The notes under the pieces: model-generated
The model's input: the letters and a program-made list of their open reading frames with translations, nothing else
Databases searched by the model: none
Told to the model about the DNA's origin: nothing
Assembly (NCBI RefSeq): GCF_000687915.1
Contig: NZ_JHZY01000002.1
Location: forward strand, 186,001-250,000
Length of the DNA stretch: 64,000 nucleotides
From: Leeuwenhoekiella sp. MAR_2009_132
GTDB lineage: Bacteria > Bacteroidota > Bacteroidia > Flavobacteriales > Flavobacteriaceae
Direction of reading: 5' to 3'
Program-made: the position numbers and the translations under genes
Part shown: one piece after another, positions 42,104 through 50,873 of the stretch
Position numbering within the stretch: the first letter of the stretch is position 1
How the letters are laid out: each line of letters starts with the position of its first letter

Positions 42104-43672
42104 ATGGAACAAGTAAAAACAAAACCCAACTACATCAATCCATCAAAAGAAGTTATTTCGTTGGAGCGAGGTAAAATACCACCACAAGCAATTGATCTAG
42201 AGCAAGTTGTGCTTGGGGCTATGATGATTGATAAAAAGGGTGTTGATGAAATAATTGATATATTAACCCCTGAAGTATTTTATAAAGAAGCACATCATCA
42301 CATTTATGATGCAATACGTGCTCTGTTTGAAAATGGTGAGCCTATAGACTTATTAACCGTTTCTGAGCAGTTAAAAAAAATGGCTAAGCTTGATCAGGCA
42401 GGTGGTGATTATTATTTGATTCAATTAACCCAAAAAGTATCCTCTTCAGCCCATATTGAATATCATGCGCGTATTATTTTACAGAAATACATACAGCGAA
42501 GTCTTATTAAGATTTCTAACGAAATTATAGAAGAGGCGTATGATGAGACGACAGACGTATTTGATCTTTTAGATACTGCAGAGAGTAAGTTGTATGAGGT
42601 AACTCAGGGAAACATTAAGCGTAGTTCAGAAACTGCTCAAAGTTTAGTTATTCAGGCTAAAAAGAAGATTGAAGAAATCTCTAACAAAGAAGGTCTCTCA
42701 GGGGTTCCATCTGGTTTTGATCGTTTAGATAAATTAACATCGGGATGGCAGCCTAGTGATTTAATTATTGTTGCTGCTCGTCCGGGTATGGGTAAAACAG
42801 CATTAACCTTATCGATGGCGCGTAATATTGCCGTAGGGCAAGGTATTCCTGTAGCATTCTTCTCTCTGGAGATGGCTTCGGTGCAGTTAATTACGCGTTT
42901 GATTTCGTCAGAAACAGGGCTTTCGTCAGAAAAACTACGTACGGGTAAATTAGAGAAACACGAGTGGGAGCAACTTAATGTGAAGGTTAAAAGTCTTGAG
43001 AAAGCACCTTTGTTTATAGATGATACCCCGTCACTTTCCATTTTCGATTTACGTGCAAAAGCACGTCGTCTTGCTTCACAGCACGGTATTAAAATGATTA
43101 TTATAGATTATTTGCAGTTAATGACTGCGGGTGGTAGTCAAAAGAACGGAAACAGAGAACAGGAAATCTCGATGATCTCCCGTAACCTAAAAGCACTTGC
43201 TAAAGAATTAATGGTTCCTGTTATTGCACTTTCGCAGCTTTCACGTGCAGTAGAAACACGTGGTGGTAGTAAAAGACCTTTGCTTTCCGACCTTAGGGAA
43301 TCTGGAGCAATTGAGCAGGATGCAGATATTGTTTCGTTTATCTACCGTCCCGAATACTATAAAATTGACGAGTGGGATGATGAAGAGCGTAGCCCAACAG
43401 ATGGTCAGGCAGAATTTATTATCGCAAAACACCGTAATGGTGGCTTAGAAAATATACGTCTTAAATTTATAGGGCATCTAGGTAAGTTTGATAACCTTGA
43501 TGATTTTAATACGCCCTATCAATTTGAATCTGCAATGAATCAAAATGCAGCAGCTAATGATGATACTTTTAGACCAGAGTCATTTCCTACGCCTACGCCA
43601 GATCAGGCTTTTGGTAGCTCTATGAATGATGGTGGTTTTGATCGGGATGGGGAAGATGAAGTTCCTTTTTAA
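42104..43672 (+). CDS. dnaB: Replicative DNA helicase DnaB
   Basis: 522 aa. N-terminal domain opening PPQAIDLEQVVLGAM (about 26-40), then RecA-like motor with Walker A ARPGMGKTALTLS near 226-238, Walker B IIIDYLQLM near 329-337, and SQLSRAVE near 375. The conserved start region lies close to the chosen ATG, supporting it. A C-terminal acidic, Asn-rich tail of about 45 residues is variable in the family. No intein. It runs alone with a terminator 23 bp after the stop. Confidence 0.97.
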   Translation: MEQVKTKPNYINPSKEVISLERGKIPPQAIDLEQVVLGAMMIDKKGVDEIIDILTPEVFYKEAHHHIYDAIRALFENGEPIDLLTVSEQLKKMAKLDQAGGDYYLIQLTQKVSSSAHIEYHARIILQKYIQRSLIKISNEIIEEAYDETTDVFDLLDTAESKLYEVTQGNIKRSSETAQSLVIQAKKKIEEISNKEGLSGVPSGFDRLDKLTSGWQPSDLIIVAARPGMGKTALTLSMARNIAVGQGIPVAFFSLEMASVQLITRLISSETGLSSEKLRTGKLEKHEWEQLNVKVKSLEKAPLFIDDTPSLSIFDLRAKARRLASQHGIKMIIIDYLQLMTAGGSQKNGNREQEISMISRNLKALAKELMVPVIALSQLSRAVETRGGSKRPLLSDLRESGAIEQDADIVSFIYRPEYYKIDEWDDEERSPTDGQAEFIIAKHRNGGLENIRLKFIGHLGKFDNLDDFNTPYQFESAMNQNAAANDDTFRPESFPTPTPDQAFGSSMNDGGFDRDGEDEVPF

Positions 43673-43695
43673 TTAAAATGAACTTATATTATAGT

Positions 43696-43726
43696 AAAAA
43701 AGGAAGCTTAAAGGGCTTCCTTTTTT
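43696..43726 (+). terminator. Terminator after dnaB
   Basis: 12-bp stem A6 GGAAGC / GCTTCC T6 with 7-nt loop and extended T run. Confidence 0.9.
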
Positions 43727-43785
43727 TTGCTTATAATTGACGCAACTATTTCTTGGGTTTATCATCTATAATACAAAGTAGTGTT

Positions 43786-44391
43786 ATGAAAAAAGGGTTT
43801 TTAACTGCACTACTATTTAGCTTTATAGTGGGTTGTTTACAGGCACAATTCATTGAAAAAAATGCATTTTATTTTGAAGCTGGTGCCTCCTTAGGCACTC
43901 ACTTGGGAGCTTCGGTTAGTTTTAACTATACTTATAACCAAAAATATTCTTTTGCTGCAGGGTGTTCTCAATTGATAAGAGCATCTAAGAATAAGCCAGA
44001 TGATTATTCTTCAGGTTTATTAGGGATTTTGCTGCTTAATCTGGTTAAGCCCTTAGAAGAAACCACCTTATATGATTTTCAAGCCGGTCAAATTTTAGTT
44101 TTAAATAAATCAGGTAACATACGCCTAAATTTTATGGGAGGAATAGGTTTTACCCATATTAAAGATGCTTTTAATTTTGAAGCGGTAGATGATTCTTTTC
44201 TCGTTGAGAATTACACCTATAGTAATGAGTCTTCAAACGTTATCAGTTTGTTATTAACCCCACGAATTGAGTTTACTACGCGTTTTTACGGACTTAGTAT
44301 TTCTCCTCAATTTATCTACAATAAGGAAAACGTTTATTTTGGTTTAGCAATTAATCATATGGTCGGAATTTTACGACCAAAATCAAACTAA
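43786..44391 (+). CDS. Outer membrane beta-barrel protein, unknown function
   Basis: 201 aa from ATG 43786 (a longer form has no signal at its N-terminus). Signal peptide 1-21 (GCLQAQ). The mature part has alternating polar/hydrophobic strands and ends near NHMVGILRPKSN. A Cys in the signal (IVGC) might suggest a lipoprotein but the following LQAQ is a good signal peptidase I site. No known family identified. Confidence 0.75.
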   Translation: MKKGFLTALLFSFIVGCLQAQFIEKNAFYFEAGASLGTHLGASVSFNYTYNQKYSFAAGCSQLIRASKNKPDDYSSGLLGILLLNLVKPLEETTLYDFQAGQILVLNKSGNIRLNFMGGIGFTHIKDAFNFEAVDDSFLVENYTYSNESSNVISLLLTPRIEFTTRFYGLSISPQFIYNKENVYFGLAINHMVGILRPKSN

Positions 44392-44437
44392 TTATACTAG
44401 GCATATTCTTTGCTACGTTGTATTTTCAGCATTGCTT

Positions 44438-45745
44438 ATGAATATACTTAATTTCAAATTATTTTTTAGATTGAAACCCAATAGCTTCAAATCTTTACTT
44501 TTGATTATAATGGCGATTTTGCTGTCTGGTCAGGCTTTTGCTTCTTACATTCTCATCCCAATGGATGCAGAAAGTCAAAAAGAGCATTTAAAAGCTTATG
44601 GAATTACCTATTGGTCGCTGGCTCAGCAACAAAATGTAAAATGGCTTCTTAATTATAGAGGTGGGTCGTTTTTGCTTCAGGATTCTGAAAGTTTAAGAAG
44701 AGAGTGCAAAATACGTGGTATATCTTACGAAGTGCTTAGCGATGCAAAAACAGAAAGTATTCTCGCAGAAATTGATAGTCCGTCTCAAAATATGGAAGCT
44801 GTTGTTCTAGAGAAAGCTCCTAAAATTGCGGTCTATACTCCAGATGGTTCGGTGCCCTGGGATGATGCGGTTACTATGGTTTTAGAATATGCAGAAATAC
44901 CCTATACTAAAATTTATGACAAAGAAGTTCTGGGAGACGAGTTGGTACTTTACGACTGGTTGCATTTGCATCATGAGGATTTTACAGGACAATACGGTAA
45001 ATTTTATGGTACCTATAGAGCCACACCCTGGTATATAACCGAAAAGCAAAATGCCGAGGCCTTAGCGACAGAGCTAGGTTTTAATAAAGTTTCTCAAGAG
45101 AAGCTTGCTGTTGCAAATAAGATAAGTGATTATGTGATAGGCGGTGGTTTTATGTTTGCGATGTGCAGTGCTACAGATAGTTTTGATATTGCACTTTCTG
45201 CAGCTGGTGTAGATATTTGCGAACCTATGTTTGATGGTGATGCTTCTGATGCTAATTATCAGACATTGATAGATTATGAGCGCACGTTTGCTTTTAAAGA
45301 TTTCACCTTAGAGCGCTCTCCCATTAAATATGAATTTTCGAGTATAGATACCACTCCTGTACGTAATGTAAATCCTGATACCGATTATTTTGGTTTAAAA
45401 AGTTTCTCAGCAAAATGGGATCCTGTTCCTACCATGTTATGTCAAAACCATACTGCTTTAGTAAAGGGTTTTATGGGACAAACCACGGCTTTTAATCCTT
45501 CAGAGATTAAGGCTACCGTTTTAATTTTAGGAGAAAATAAGGCAAACGGCGAGGCGCGATACATACACGGCATTAAAGGCAAAGGTTTCTTTACATTTTA
45601 CGGTGGTCACGACCCAGAAGATTACCAGCATAGGGTAGGAGATCCTAAAACCGAATTAGAGTTACACCCTACAAGTCCCGGATATCGTCTAATCTTAAAT
45701 AATGTCTTATTTCCGGCTGCAAAGAAGAAAAAACAAAAGACCTAA
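44438..45745 (+). CDS. Secreted protein often labelled 'asparagine synthetase B'
   Basis: 435 aa from ATG 44438 (a TTG two codons earlier is unlikely). A signal peptide ends near QAFAS (about 37). I recall this family in Bacteroidetes under the name asparagine synthetase B, but no PP-loop ATP motif or glutaminase Cys2 is seen; the name looks wrong. Conserved blocks: SYILIPMD, NYRGGSFLL, DWLHLHHEDFTGQYGKF (split motif with paired His), GGGFMFAMCSATD and FYGGHDPEDYQHRVGD. The His/Asp/Glu-rich and GGH motifs recall amidotransferase-like or hydrolase folds. It adjoins the DUF922 gene (0-bp gap). Confidence 0.82.
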   Translation: MNILNFKLFFRLKPNSFKSLLLIIMAILLSGQAFASYILIPMDAESQKEHLKAYGITYWSLAQQQNVKWLLNYRGGSFLLQDSESLRRECKIRGISYEVLSDAKTESILAEIDSPSQNMEAVVLEKAPKIAVYTPDGSVPWDDAVTMVLEYAEIPYTKIYDKEVLGDELVLYDWLHLHHEDFTGQYGKFYGTYRATPWYITEKQNAEALATELGFNKVSQEKLAVANKISDYVIGGGFMFAMCSATDSFDIALSAAGVDICEPMFDGDASDANYQTLIDYERTFAFKDFTLERSPIKYEFSSIDTTPVRNVNPDTDYFGLKSFSAKWDPVPTMLCQNHTALVKGFMGQTTAFNPSEIKATVLILGENKANGEARYIHGIKGKGFFTFYGGHDPEDYQHRVGDPKTELELHPTSPGYRLILNNVLFPAAKKKKQKT

Positions 45746-46282
45746 ATGCTTCGATTATTTTATTTGATAGTTTGCGCTGGTATATTTATTTCGGTACAAA
45801 AGAAAGAATATCGTTTTGCCTGGAATGCAAATAAGCCTCTAGAATGGTCAGATTTTAAAGCTACTCCAGATCGAGGAAGCGCTTACGCTGCAACTGCAAA
45901 TTCAGGTTTGAGTCATAAATATACCATTAATAGTAAAGGCTATCTGGTTAAAAAAGCTTCTATAATTTCGGCAAATTTTTACCCTAATTTATCATGGTAT
46001 AAGCCCAAATTGATAGATGAAAATACACTGGCGCACGAGCAAACTCACTTTGATATATCTGAATTGCACGCTCGTTTGCTTAGAAAAGCTATTGCTGAAT
46101 ACCAGTTTACACAAAACTCTAAAGCCGAAATTCAAAAAATTTACAAAGGTATTGAAGCGCAACGTAGAGCTATGCAAATTCGGTTTGATAAAGAGACCAA
46201 TCACTCTCAAAATAAAGAGGTCGAGCAGCAATGGGAAGCTTTTATAAAGTTCAATCTTCAAAAATTAAATTCTTATAAATAA
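45746..46282 (+). CDS. DUF922-type putative zinc metalloprotease, secreted
   Basis: 178 aa. Short hydrophobic N-terminus (1-18) that may act as a signal. The DUF922 signature is HEQTHFDISELHARL near 92-106: an HExxH zinc motif (HEQTH) with a third His ten residues after the first-helix end. Location would be periplasm or outer membrane. It begins right after the stop of the preceding secreted protein, suggesting they act together. Confidence 0.82.
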   Translation: MLRLFYLIVCAGIFISVQKKEYRFAWNANKPLEWSDFKATPDRGSAYAATANSGLSHKYTINSKGYLVKKASIISANFYPNLSWYKPKLIDENTLAHEQTHFDISELHARLLRKAIAEYQFTQNSKAEIQKIYKGIEAQRRAMQIRFDKETNHSQNKEVEQQWEAFIKFNLQKLNSYK

Positions 46283-46378
46283 TCAAATCGTATTTAGATT
46301 TTTAAGGCCTAACTCGTTAATCTTCTGTTAGAATTGCTCTGTAAAATAACGAGCTCTGTTAACTTTAGAAAAAAAACT

Positions 46379-46588
46379 ATGATACGAGAAGGAAGTGAAG
46401 TAAAATGGAAATGGGGTAATGGGACTGCCACAGGTAAGGTTGAAAAAACCTATACTAAAAAGATTACCAGAACTATAGATGGTTCTGAAATTACCCGAGA
46501 TGGGGAAGAGGGCAACAAAGCGCTTTATATTAAACAGGGCGATGGCTCTGCGGTTCTTAAACTTGAAAGCGAGGTTGAAAAAGCATAA
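46379..46588 (+). CDS. Small protein with hypervirulence-associated/TUDOR-like (DUF2945) domain
   Basis: 69 aa from ATG 46379; the first in-frame ATG-like start further up lacks support. The whole protein fits the DUF2945 beta-barrel: GSEVKWKWGNGTATGKV near 5-21, EGNKALYIKQGDGSAVLKL. Function unknown. TAACTTTA (7/8 -7 box) lies at 46360-46367. Only 2 bp before tsaC, so co-expressed. Confidence 0.82.
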   Translation: MIREGSEVKWKWGNGTATGKVEKTYTKKITRTIDGSEITRDGEEGNKALYIKQGDGSAVLKLESEVEKA

Positions 46589-46590
46589 TT

Positions 46591-47208
46591 ATGGCAGAAT
46601 TTATTAAACTATATAACGATAATCCCAGCGAACGCGAAATTAAGCGTATTGTAAAGATTTTAAAAAATGATGGTGTTATCATTTACCCTACAGATACTGT
46701 TTATGGTTTAGGCTGTGATATTACGAGTACTAAAGCGTTAACCCGTGTTGCTCAACTACGAGGGATTAAACTTGAAAAGGCAAATTTTTCATTTATATGC
46801 GAAGATTTAAGCAATATTTCTGAATATGTAAAGCAGATAGACACACCTACATTTAAGCTGTTAAAGCGTGCTTTGCCTGGTCCTTATACCTTTATATTAC
46901 CCGGTAACAATAACTTACCTTCAGTATTTAAAAAGAAAAAAACGGTAGGGATAAGAGTTCCTGATAATAATATTGCACGGGCAATTGTAAAAGAACTGGG
47001 TAACCCTATTATATCTACATCTATTTATGATGAAGATGAGGTTGTGGAATACACTACAGATCCCGAGCTTATTTTAGAAAAGTGGGATAAGCTTGTAGAT
47101 GTTGTAATTGACGGTGGTTATGGGGATAATGTACCTTCTACCGTAATAGACCTTACCAGTGGAGAAGCTGTTTTAATACGGGAAGGTAAAGGCTCATTAA
47201 CTATTTAA
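46591..47208 (+). CDS. tsaC: Threonylcarbamoyl-AMP synthase (YrdC/Sua5 family)
   Basis: 205 aa. Makes threonylcarbamoyl-AMP from Thr, bicarbonate and ATP, which TsaD (51587) uses for t6A37 of tRNA. YrdC landmarks: YPTDTVYGLGCD at 31-42, LPGPYTFIL near 91-99 and ISTSIYDED near 132-140. The Sua5 C-terminal domain is absent, so this is the short form. A terminator lies further downstream. Confidence 0.92.
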   Translation: MAEFIKLYNDNPSEREIKRIVKILKNDGVIIYPTDTVYGLGCDITSTKALTRVAQLRGIKLEKANFSFICEDLSNISEYVKQIDTPTFKLLKRALPGPYTFILPGNNNLPSVFKKKKTVGIRVPDNNIARAIVKELGNPIISTSIYDEDEVVEYTTDPELILEKWDKLVDVVIDGGYGDNVPSTVIDLTSGEAVLIREGKGSLTI

Positions 47209-47335
47209 ATCACTAAAAAATTAGTAGTTCATAATCTGAACTTTATTTAAGTCTGATTCATAACTTAAAAAGTACAGTAATAAAAAAGCTTTCAGTTATT
47301 TATTAAGTTTGTGATTTAAAAACTATAAGGCAATA

Positions 47336-47363
47336 AAAAACCCGGTCAATTGACCGGGTTTTT
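47336..47363. terminator. Bidirectional terminator
   Basis: Perfect palindrome AAAAACCCGGTCAA / TTGACCGGGTTTTT, between tsaC and the convergent OmpA lipoprotein gene. The 127 bp before it shows no gene. Confidence 0.9.
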
Positions 47364-47385
47364 CGTTTTCTAGAATTAGAAAAAC

Positions 47386-48219
47386 TTATTTTGCTTTTGG
47401 CATTCCGTCTTCGATCATTTTGTAGAATTGATCAAGTTTAGGAAGAACTACAATACGAGTTCTACGGTTACGAGCACGACCATCTTCTGTATCGTTGCTT
47501 GCAACAGGAACATAATAACTTCTACCTGCAGCTACCATACGCTCTGGTGGTACACCAAATTCTTTTTGTAAAATACGTACTACAGAAGTTGCACGTTTAA
47601 CACTTAAATCCCAGTTATCTTCAATAACTGCAGTGCTAATAGCTTTGCTGTCTGTATGACCTTCAACCATAAACTCAATTTCTGGTTGGTTTTTTACAAC
47701 TGTTGCGACTTTACCTAGTACTTGTTTAGCACGGCTAGTTACATCCCAACGTCCACTGTTAAATAATAACTTGTCTGATATAGAAACGTAAACAACACCT
47801 TTCTCAACGTTGATCTCGATATCCTCATCATTTAAGTTACCTATAGCACCTTTTAAGCTGGTAACTAAAGCTAGAGTAACAGAATCTTTCTTGTTTAAAG
47901 CGTCACGGAAAGTTTTGATCTGTAGATCTTTTTCTTTCATTTGCTCTAAAGACTTCTCTAAGTTTTCTGCTCCTTTAGTAGATAAAGTAGTTAAATTTCC
48001 TTGAGTGTCAATTAAACTATTATTTGTTTTTCTTAGATCACCTATTTGTTCGCGTAACGTTTCACTTTGAGCTAAACAAGAGTTCAATTTGACAGTTGCT
48101 GAATTTAGCATGTCTTGAGTTTCTTGTTGTTTTGCCTCTAATGCAGCATATTTTTTCTGAGATACGCAAGAGGAAAGTAGTATCAAAGCAGAAGCTGATA
48201 CAAGCATTAATTTTCTCAT
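47386..48219 (-). CDS. OmpA-family lipoprotein
   Basis: 277 aa. Lipobox LSSC (Cys18). A coiled-coil region follows (about 24-110, repeated Gln/Glu/Leu heptads). A C-terminal OmpA domain (about 140-265) carries LLFNSGRWDV, VEGHTDSKA and RNRRTRIVV, the peptidoglycan-contact motifs. It likely tethers the outer membrane to the cell wall. The promoter and terminator are both recognisable, so it is transcribed alone. Confidence 0.92.
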   Translation of the reverse strand: MRKLMLVSASALILLSSCVSQKKYAALEAKQQETQDMLNSATVKLNSCLAQSETLREQIGDLRKTNNSLIDTQGNLTTLSTKGAENLEKSLEQMKEKDLQIKTFRDALNKKDSVTLALVTSLKGAIGNLNDEDIEINVEKGVVYVSISDKLLFNSGRWDVTSRAKQVLGKVATVVKNQPEIEFMVEGHTDSKAISTAVIEDNWDLSVKRATSVVRILQKEFGVPPERMVAAGRSYYVPVASNDTEDGRARNRRTRIVVLPKLDQFYKMIEDGMPKAK

Positions 48220-48252
48220 AATTTAGTTGTTTTCTATTTAATTTATTGGACC

Positions 48253-48285
48253 CAAATATACCTAAAATACGATGCAAAAAGCCAA
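48253..48285 (-). promoter_or_regulatory. Promoter of the OmpA lipoprotein gene
   Basis: On the minus strand TTG (48285-48283, in TTTGG), a 22-bp spacer, TATATTTG (48260-48253). Leader of about 30 nt. Confidence 0.65.
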
Positions 48286-48308
48286 ACTTAACAATACTTT
48301 AAATTTTG

Positions 48309-49307
48309 TTAAAAGAGTTCGTTGTAGTGCTTAATTTTCCGTATGAAATACGTCCAAACTATAGTGTTAATCTTTGAATAGTGTCTGATTTTCTTGGTGT
48401 TACGTCTTTTTTGAATAACTAAAAATAATTTTGAGTAAAAATCAAAATGAGCTTTTAAAATAGCAAAAAAGTGGTCAGATTTTCCTTCTAAAAGAAATTT
48501 TAGTGCAGCAACTCCATCTAGACACATTCTAAAAAATAGAATTATCCAGACTTTAAAACCAGATACGTTTTTGAGTAGTAGTATAAGATTATTTCTAAAG
48601 TTTAGAAACGTCTTTTGCGGGTTCATTTGTTCTAGTGTCGCACCGCCCAAATGGTATACAGCACTCGTTCCTACACTTTTTATGGTAAAACCTTCTGCCT
48701 GAATACGCCAGCATAAATCAATTTCCTCCTGATGGGCAAAAAAGAGCTCATCTAAAGCTCCTGCTTTCCAAAAGAGTTCGTTTCTCACGACTAAACAAGC
48801 GCCACTTGCCCAAAATATAGGAAGCGTGTCATTATATTGGCCGCGATCTTCTTCTACAGTATCAAAGATACGACCACGACAAAAGGGATATCCCAAAGCA
48901 TCAAGAAAGCCACCGGCTGCACCGGCATATTCAAAATGTGTTTTGCGTTTTAGGTCTAGTATTTTTGGCTGTGCAGCACCTAATTGATCATCATTTATAA
49001 ATTCTTGAATAATAGGTTTTAACCAGTCTTTTGTAGTGAGAATGTCACTATTCATTAAAACCAATAAATCTTCAGAAAGACCTTTAAGAGAATCATTATA
49101 ACCTTTAGCGTACCCGCCATTGCTTTTGTTTACTATGCAGGTAACCTGCGGAAAGTGTTGCGTTATAAATGCAACAGAGTCATCTGTTGATGCATTATCT
49201 GCAACATATATATGAGCCGCATGTGCACTGTGCGCAATTACTGAAGGTAAATATTCTTCAAGCAGGTGTCTGCCGTTCCAGTTGAGTATAACTATGGCTA
49301 CTTTCAA
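48309..49307 (-). CDS. Family 2 glycosyltransferase (rhamnosyltransferase-like)
   Basis: 332 aa. GT-A fold: VAIVILNWNGRHLL near 3-16, nucleotide-binding VADNASTDDS near 35-44, DXD-type LMNSDI near 84-89 and acceptor region HQEEIDLCWRIQ near 197-208. A hydrophobic segment at about 249-270 may associate it with the membrane. Sugar and acceptor unknown; likely envelope polysaccharide or lipid. 9 bp from the upstream HsdR-N-like gene. Confidence 0.9.
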   Translation of the reverse strand: MKVAIVILNWNGRHLLEEYLPSVIAHSAHAAHIYVADNASTDDSVAFITQHFPQVTCIVNKSNGGYAKGYNDSLKGLSEDLLVLMNSDILTTKDWLKPIIQEFINDDQLGAAQPKILDLKRKTHFEYAGAAGGFLDALGYPFCRGRIFDTVEEDRGQYNDTLPIFWASGACLVVRNELFWKAGALDELFFAHQEEIDLCWRIQAEGFTIKSVGTSAVYHLGGATLEQMNPQKTFLNFRNNLILLLKNVSGFKVWIILFFRMCLDGVAALKFLLEGKSDHFFAILKAHFDFYSKLFLVIQKRRNTKKIRHYSKINTIVWTYFIRKIKHYNELF

Positions 49308-49316
49308 AAGATGTGT

Positions 49317-49763
49317 TTAAGGGTTATAGGTAGGAAGGTCTGGAAGAAAAATATATTTTTCTGCTTCATAATCCATCTGGCAATAGTAATGATTAATACC
49401 ATTTGTTACCATAAGATACTCTGCTTTTAATGCCAGATTGTATCGCGCAATCTGATCAAAAGTATCTTGATTGATTTTAATTTTAGGTGCTTTACACTCA
49501 ACGATAAGCTTTATGCTTCCGTCTGGGTTAAAAATAACAACGTCATACCGTTTAGAAAGATTATTAACCTTGAGCTCTTTTTCTACATTTATTAGAGAAA
49601 TGGGATAGTTGTAAGCTTGCAGCATATGTACGACAGTATGTTGGCGCACCCATTCTTCCGGCGTTAGCCGAACAAATTTTTTGCGAATGTCGTCAAATAT
49701 AAGCGGTTTATTTTCGCTATTTTTGACCCGAAATGTATACCTGGGAAAATTCAATTGCTGCAT
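49317..49763 (-). CDS. Stand-alone HsdR N-terminal-like nuclease-domain protein
   Basis: 148 aa from ATG 49763; the longer TTG start is ruled out by a promoter box that falls within it. It corresponds to the type I restriction enzyme R-subunit N-terminal domain (HSDR_N family). The PD-(D/E)xK elements are visible: YDVVIFNPDGS (Asp) and IVECKAP (Glu-x-Lys) near 72-96. No helicase, methylase or specificity genes lie nearby, so it is not a restriction system. Neighbours are a glycosyltransferase downstream and divergent holA. Possible repair or DNA-processing role, unproven. Confidence 0.85.
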   Translation of the reverse strand: MQQLNFPRYTFRVKNSENKPLIFDDIRKKFVRLTPEEWVRQHTVVHMLQAYNYPISLINVEKELKVNNLSKRYDVVIFNPDGSIKLIVECKAPKIKINQDTFDQIARYNLALKAEYLMVTNGINHYYCQMDYEAEKYIFLPDLPTYNP

Positions 49764-49768
49764 CGTTT

Positions 49769-49776
49769 CAAAGGTA
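49769..49776 (-). promoter_or_regulatory. -7 promoter box 5 bp before the HsdR-N-like gene
   Basis: The minus strand reads TACCTTTG followed by AAACG and ATG. Exact match, predicting a leaderless or near-leaderless mRNA. Confidence 0.55.
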
Positions 49777-49835
49777 ATCAACCTTTATAATTTTTACCAA
49801 GTTTATACTGCTAAGCCTTATTAAATAGATCTTTT

Positions 49836-50864
49836 GTGGAAGAAGTTACCCGTATAGTTAAGGATATTAAAAATGGAAATCTAAAACCTATTTATTTTTT
49901 AATGGGGGAAGAGCCTTATTATATAGATCAGCTGGCAGATTTTATAGCAGATCAGGTTTTAACCGAAGAGGAACGCGGGTTTAATCAAATGGTCTTATAC
50001 GGTCGTGATGTATCGCTAGATGATGTAGTAGCTCAAGCCAAACGCTACCCGATGATGGCTGAACATCAAGTGGTAATTGTAAAAGAGGCTCAGGATATGG
50101 CTCGTGAGATTAATGCACAGAGCGAGGATAAGAAAAACAAACTCGAGGCCTATGCCGAAAATCCGCAGCATACTACCGTGCTGGTTTTTTGCTACAAATA
50201 CAAAAAGATAGATAAGCGTAAGAAGGTTTACAAAGCCTTAGTCAAAAACGGTCTCGTATTTGAAAGTAAAAAACTGTATGACAACCAGGTAAGTGACTGG
50301 ATCAGGAAAGTGATGAGCAGCAAAAATTATACGGTAGAGCCTAAAGCGGCTCATATGCTTGTTGAATTTTTAGGTACAGATCTTTCTAAAATAAATAATG
50401 AACTTCAAAAATTGATGCTGATTCTGCCGGCGGGTAGTGCAATTACACCACTTGCTATTGAAGAAAATATAGGAATTAGTAAAGACTATAATAATTTTGA
50501 GTTGCGCAAAGCAATAGGTAATAAGGAGATTGTGAAAGCGCACCGAATCATTAACTATTTTTCTCAAAACCCTAAGGATAATCCTATGGTGGTTACTATA
50601 GCATTGCTTTTTCAGTATTTTCAAAAATTGTTAATGTATCACGGTTTGCCTAGTAAAGACAAAAGTTCTGTAGCAAAAGCCTTAGGTGTGAGTCCGTATT
50701 TTGTTGGGGAATATGTTGATGCGGGCCGCAATTACCCCATGAAAAAAGTAAGCTCTATAATTAATCTCTTACGTGATGCCGATATGAAAGGAAAAGGTGT
50801 GGGCGCAAATCAATTACCACAAGGTGATATTTTAAAAGAATTACTGGTTAAGATTATGGGCTAA
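49836..50864 (+). CDS. holA: DNA polymerase III delta subunit
   Basis: 342 aa clamp-loader subunit. The AAA+-related N-terminal motif KPIYFLMGEEPYYID (about 17-31) is family-typical; the rest matches delta's three-domain layout (LRKAIGNKEIVKAHRII near 226-242). The start is GTG at 49836, since no ATG fits and homologues begin just before EEVTRIV. It ends 9 bp from the convergent rsmE stop, with no terminator. Confidence 0.92.
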   Translation: MEEVTRIVKDIKNGNLKPIYFLMGEEPYYIDQLADFIADQVLTEEERGFNQMVLYGRDVSLDDVVAQAKRYPMMAEHQVVIVKEAQDMAREINAQSEDKKNKLEAYAENPQHTTVLVFCYKYKKIDKRKKVYKALVKNGLVFESKKLYDNQVSDWIRKVMSSKNYTVEPKAAHMLVEFLGTDLSKINNELQKLMLILPAGSAITPLAIEENIGISKDYNNFELRKAIGNKEIVKAHRIINYFSQNPKDNPMVVTIALLFQYFQKLLMYHGLPSKDKSSVAKALGVSPYFVGEYVDAGRNYPMKKVSSIINLLRDADMKGKGVGANQLPQGDILKELLVKIMG

Positions 50865-50873
50865 TTTTAAAGC

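Noticed and set aside
49317-49763. Type I restriction-modification system
   Set aside because: Only the R-subunit N-terminal-like domain is present; no methylase, specificity or helicase gene lies nearby.
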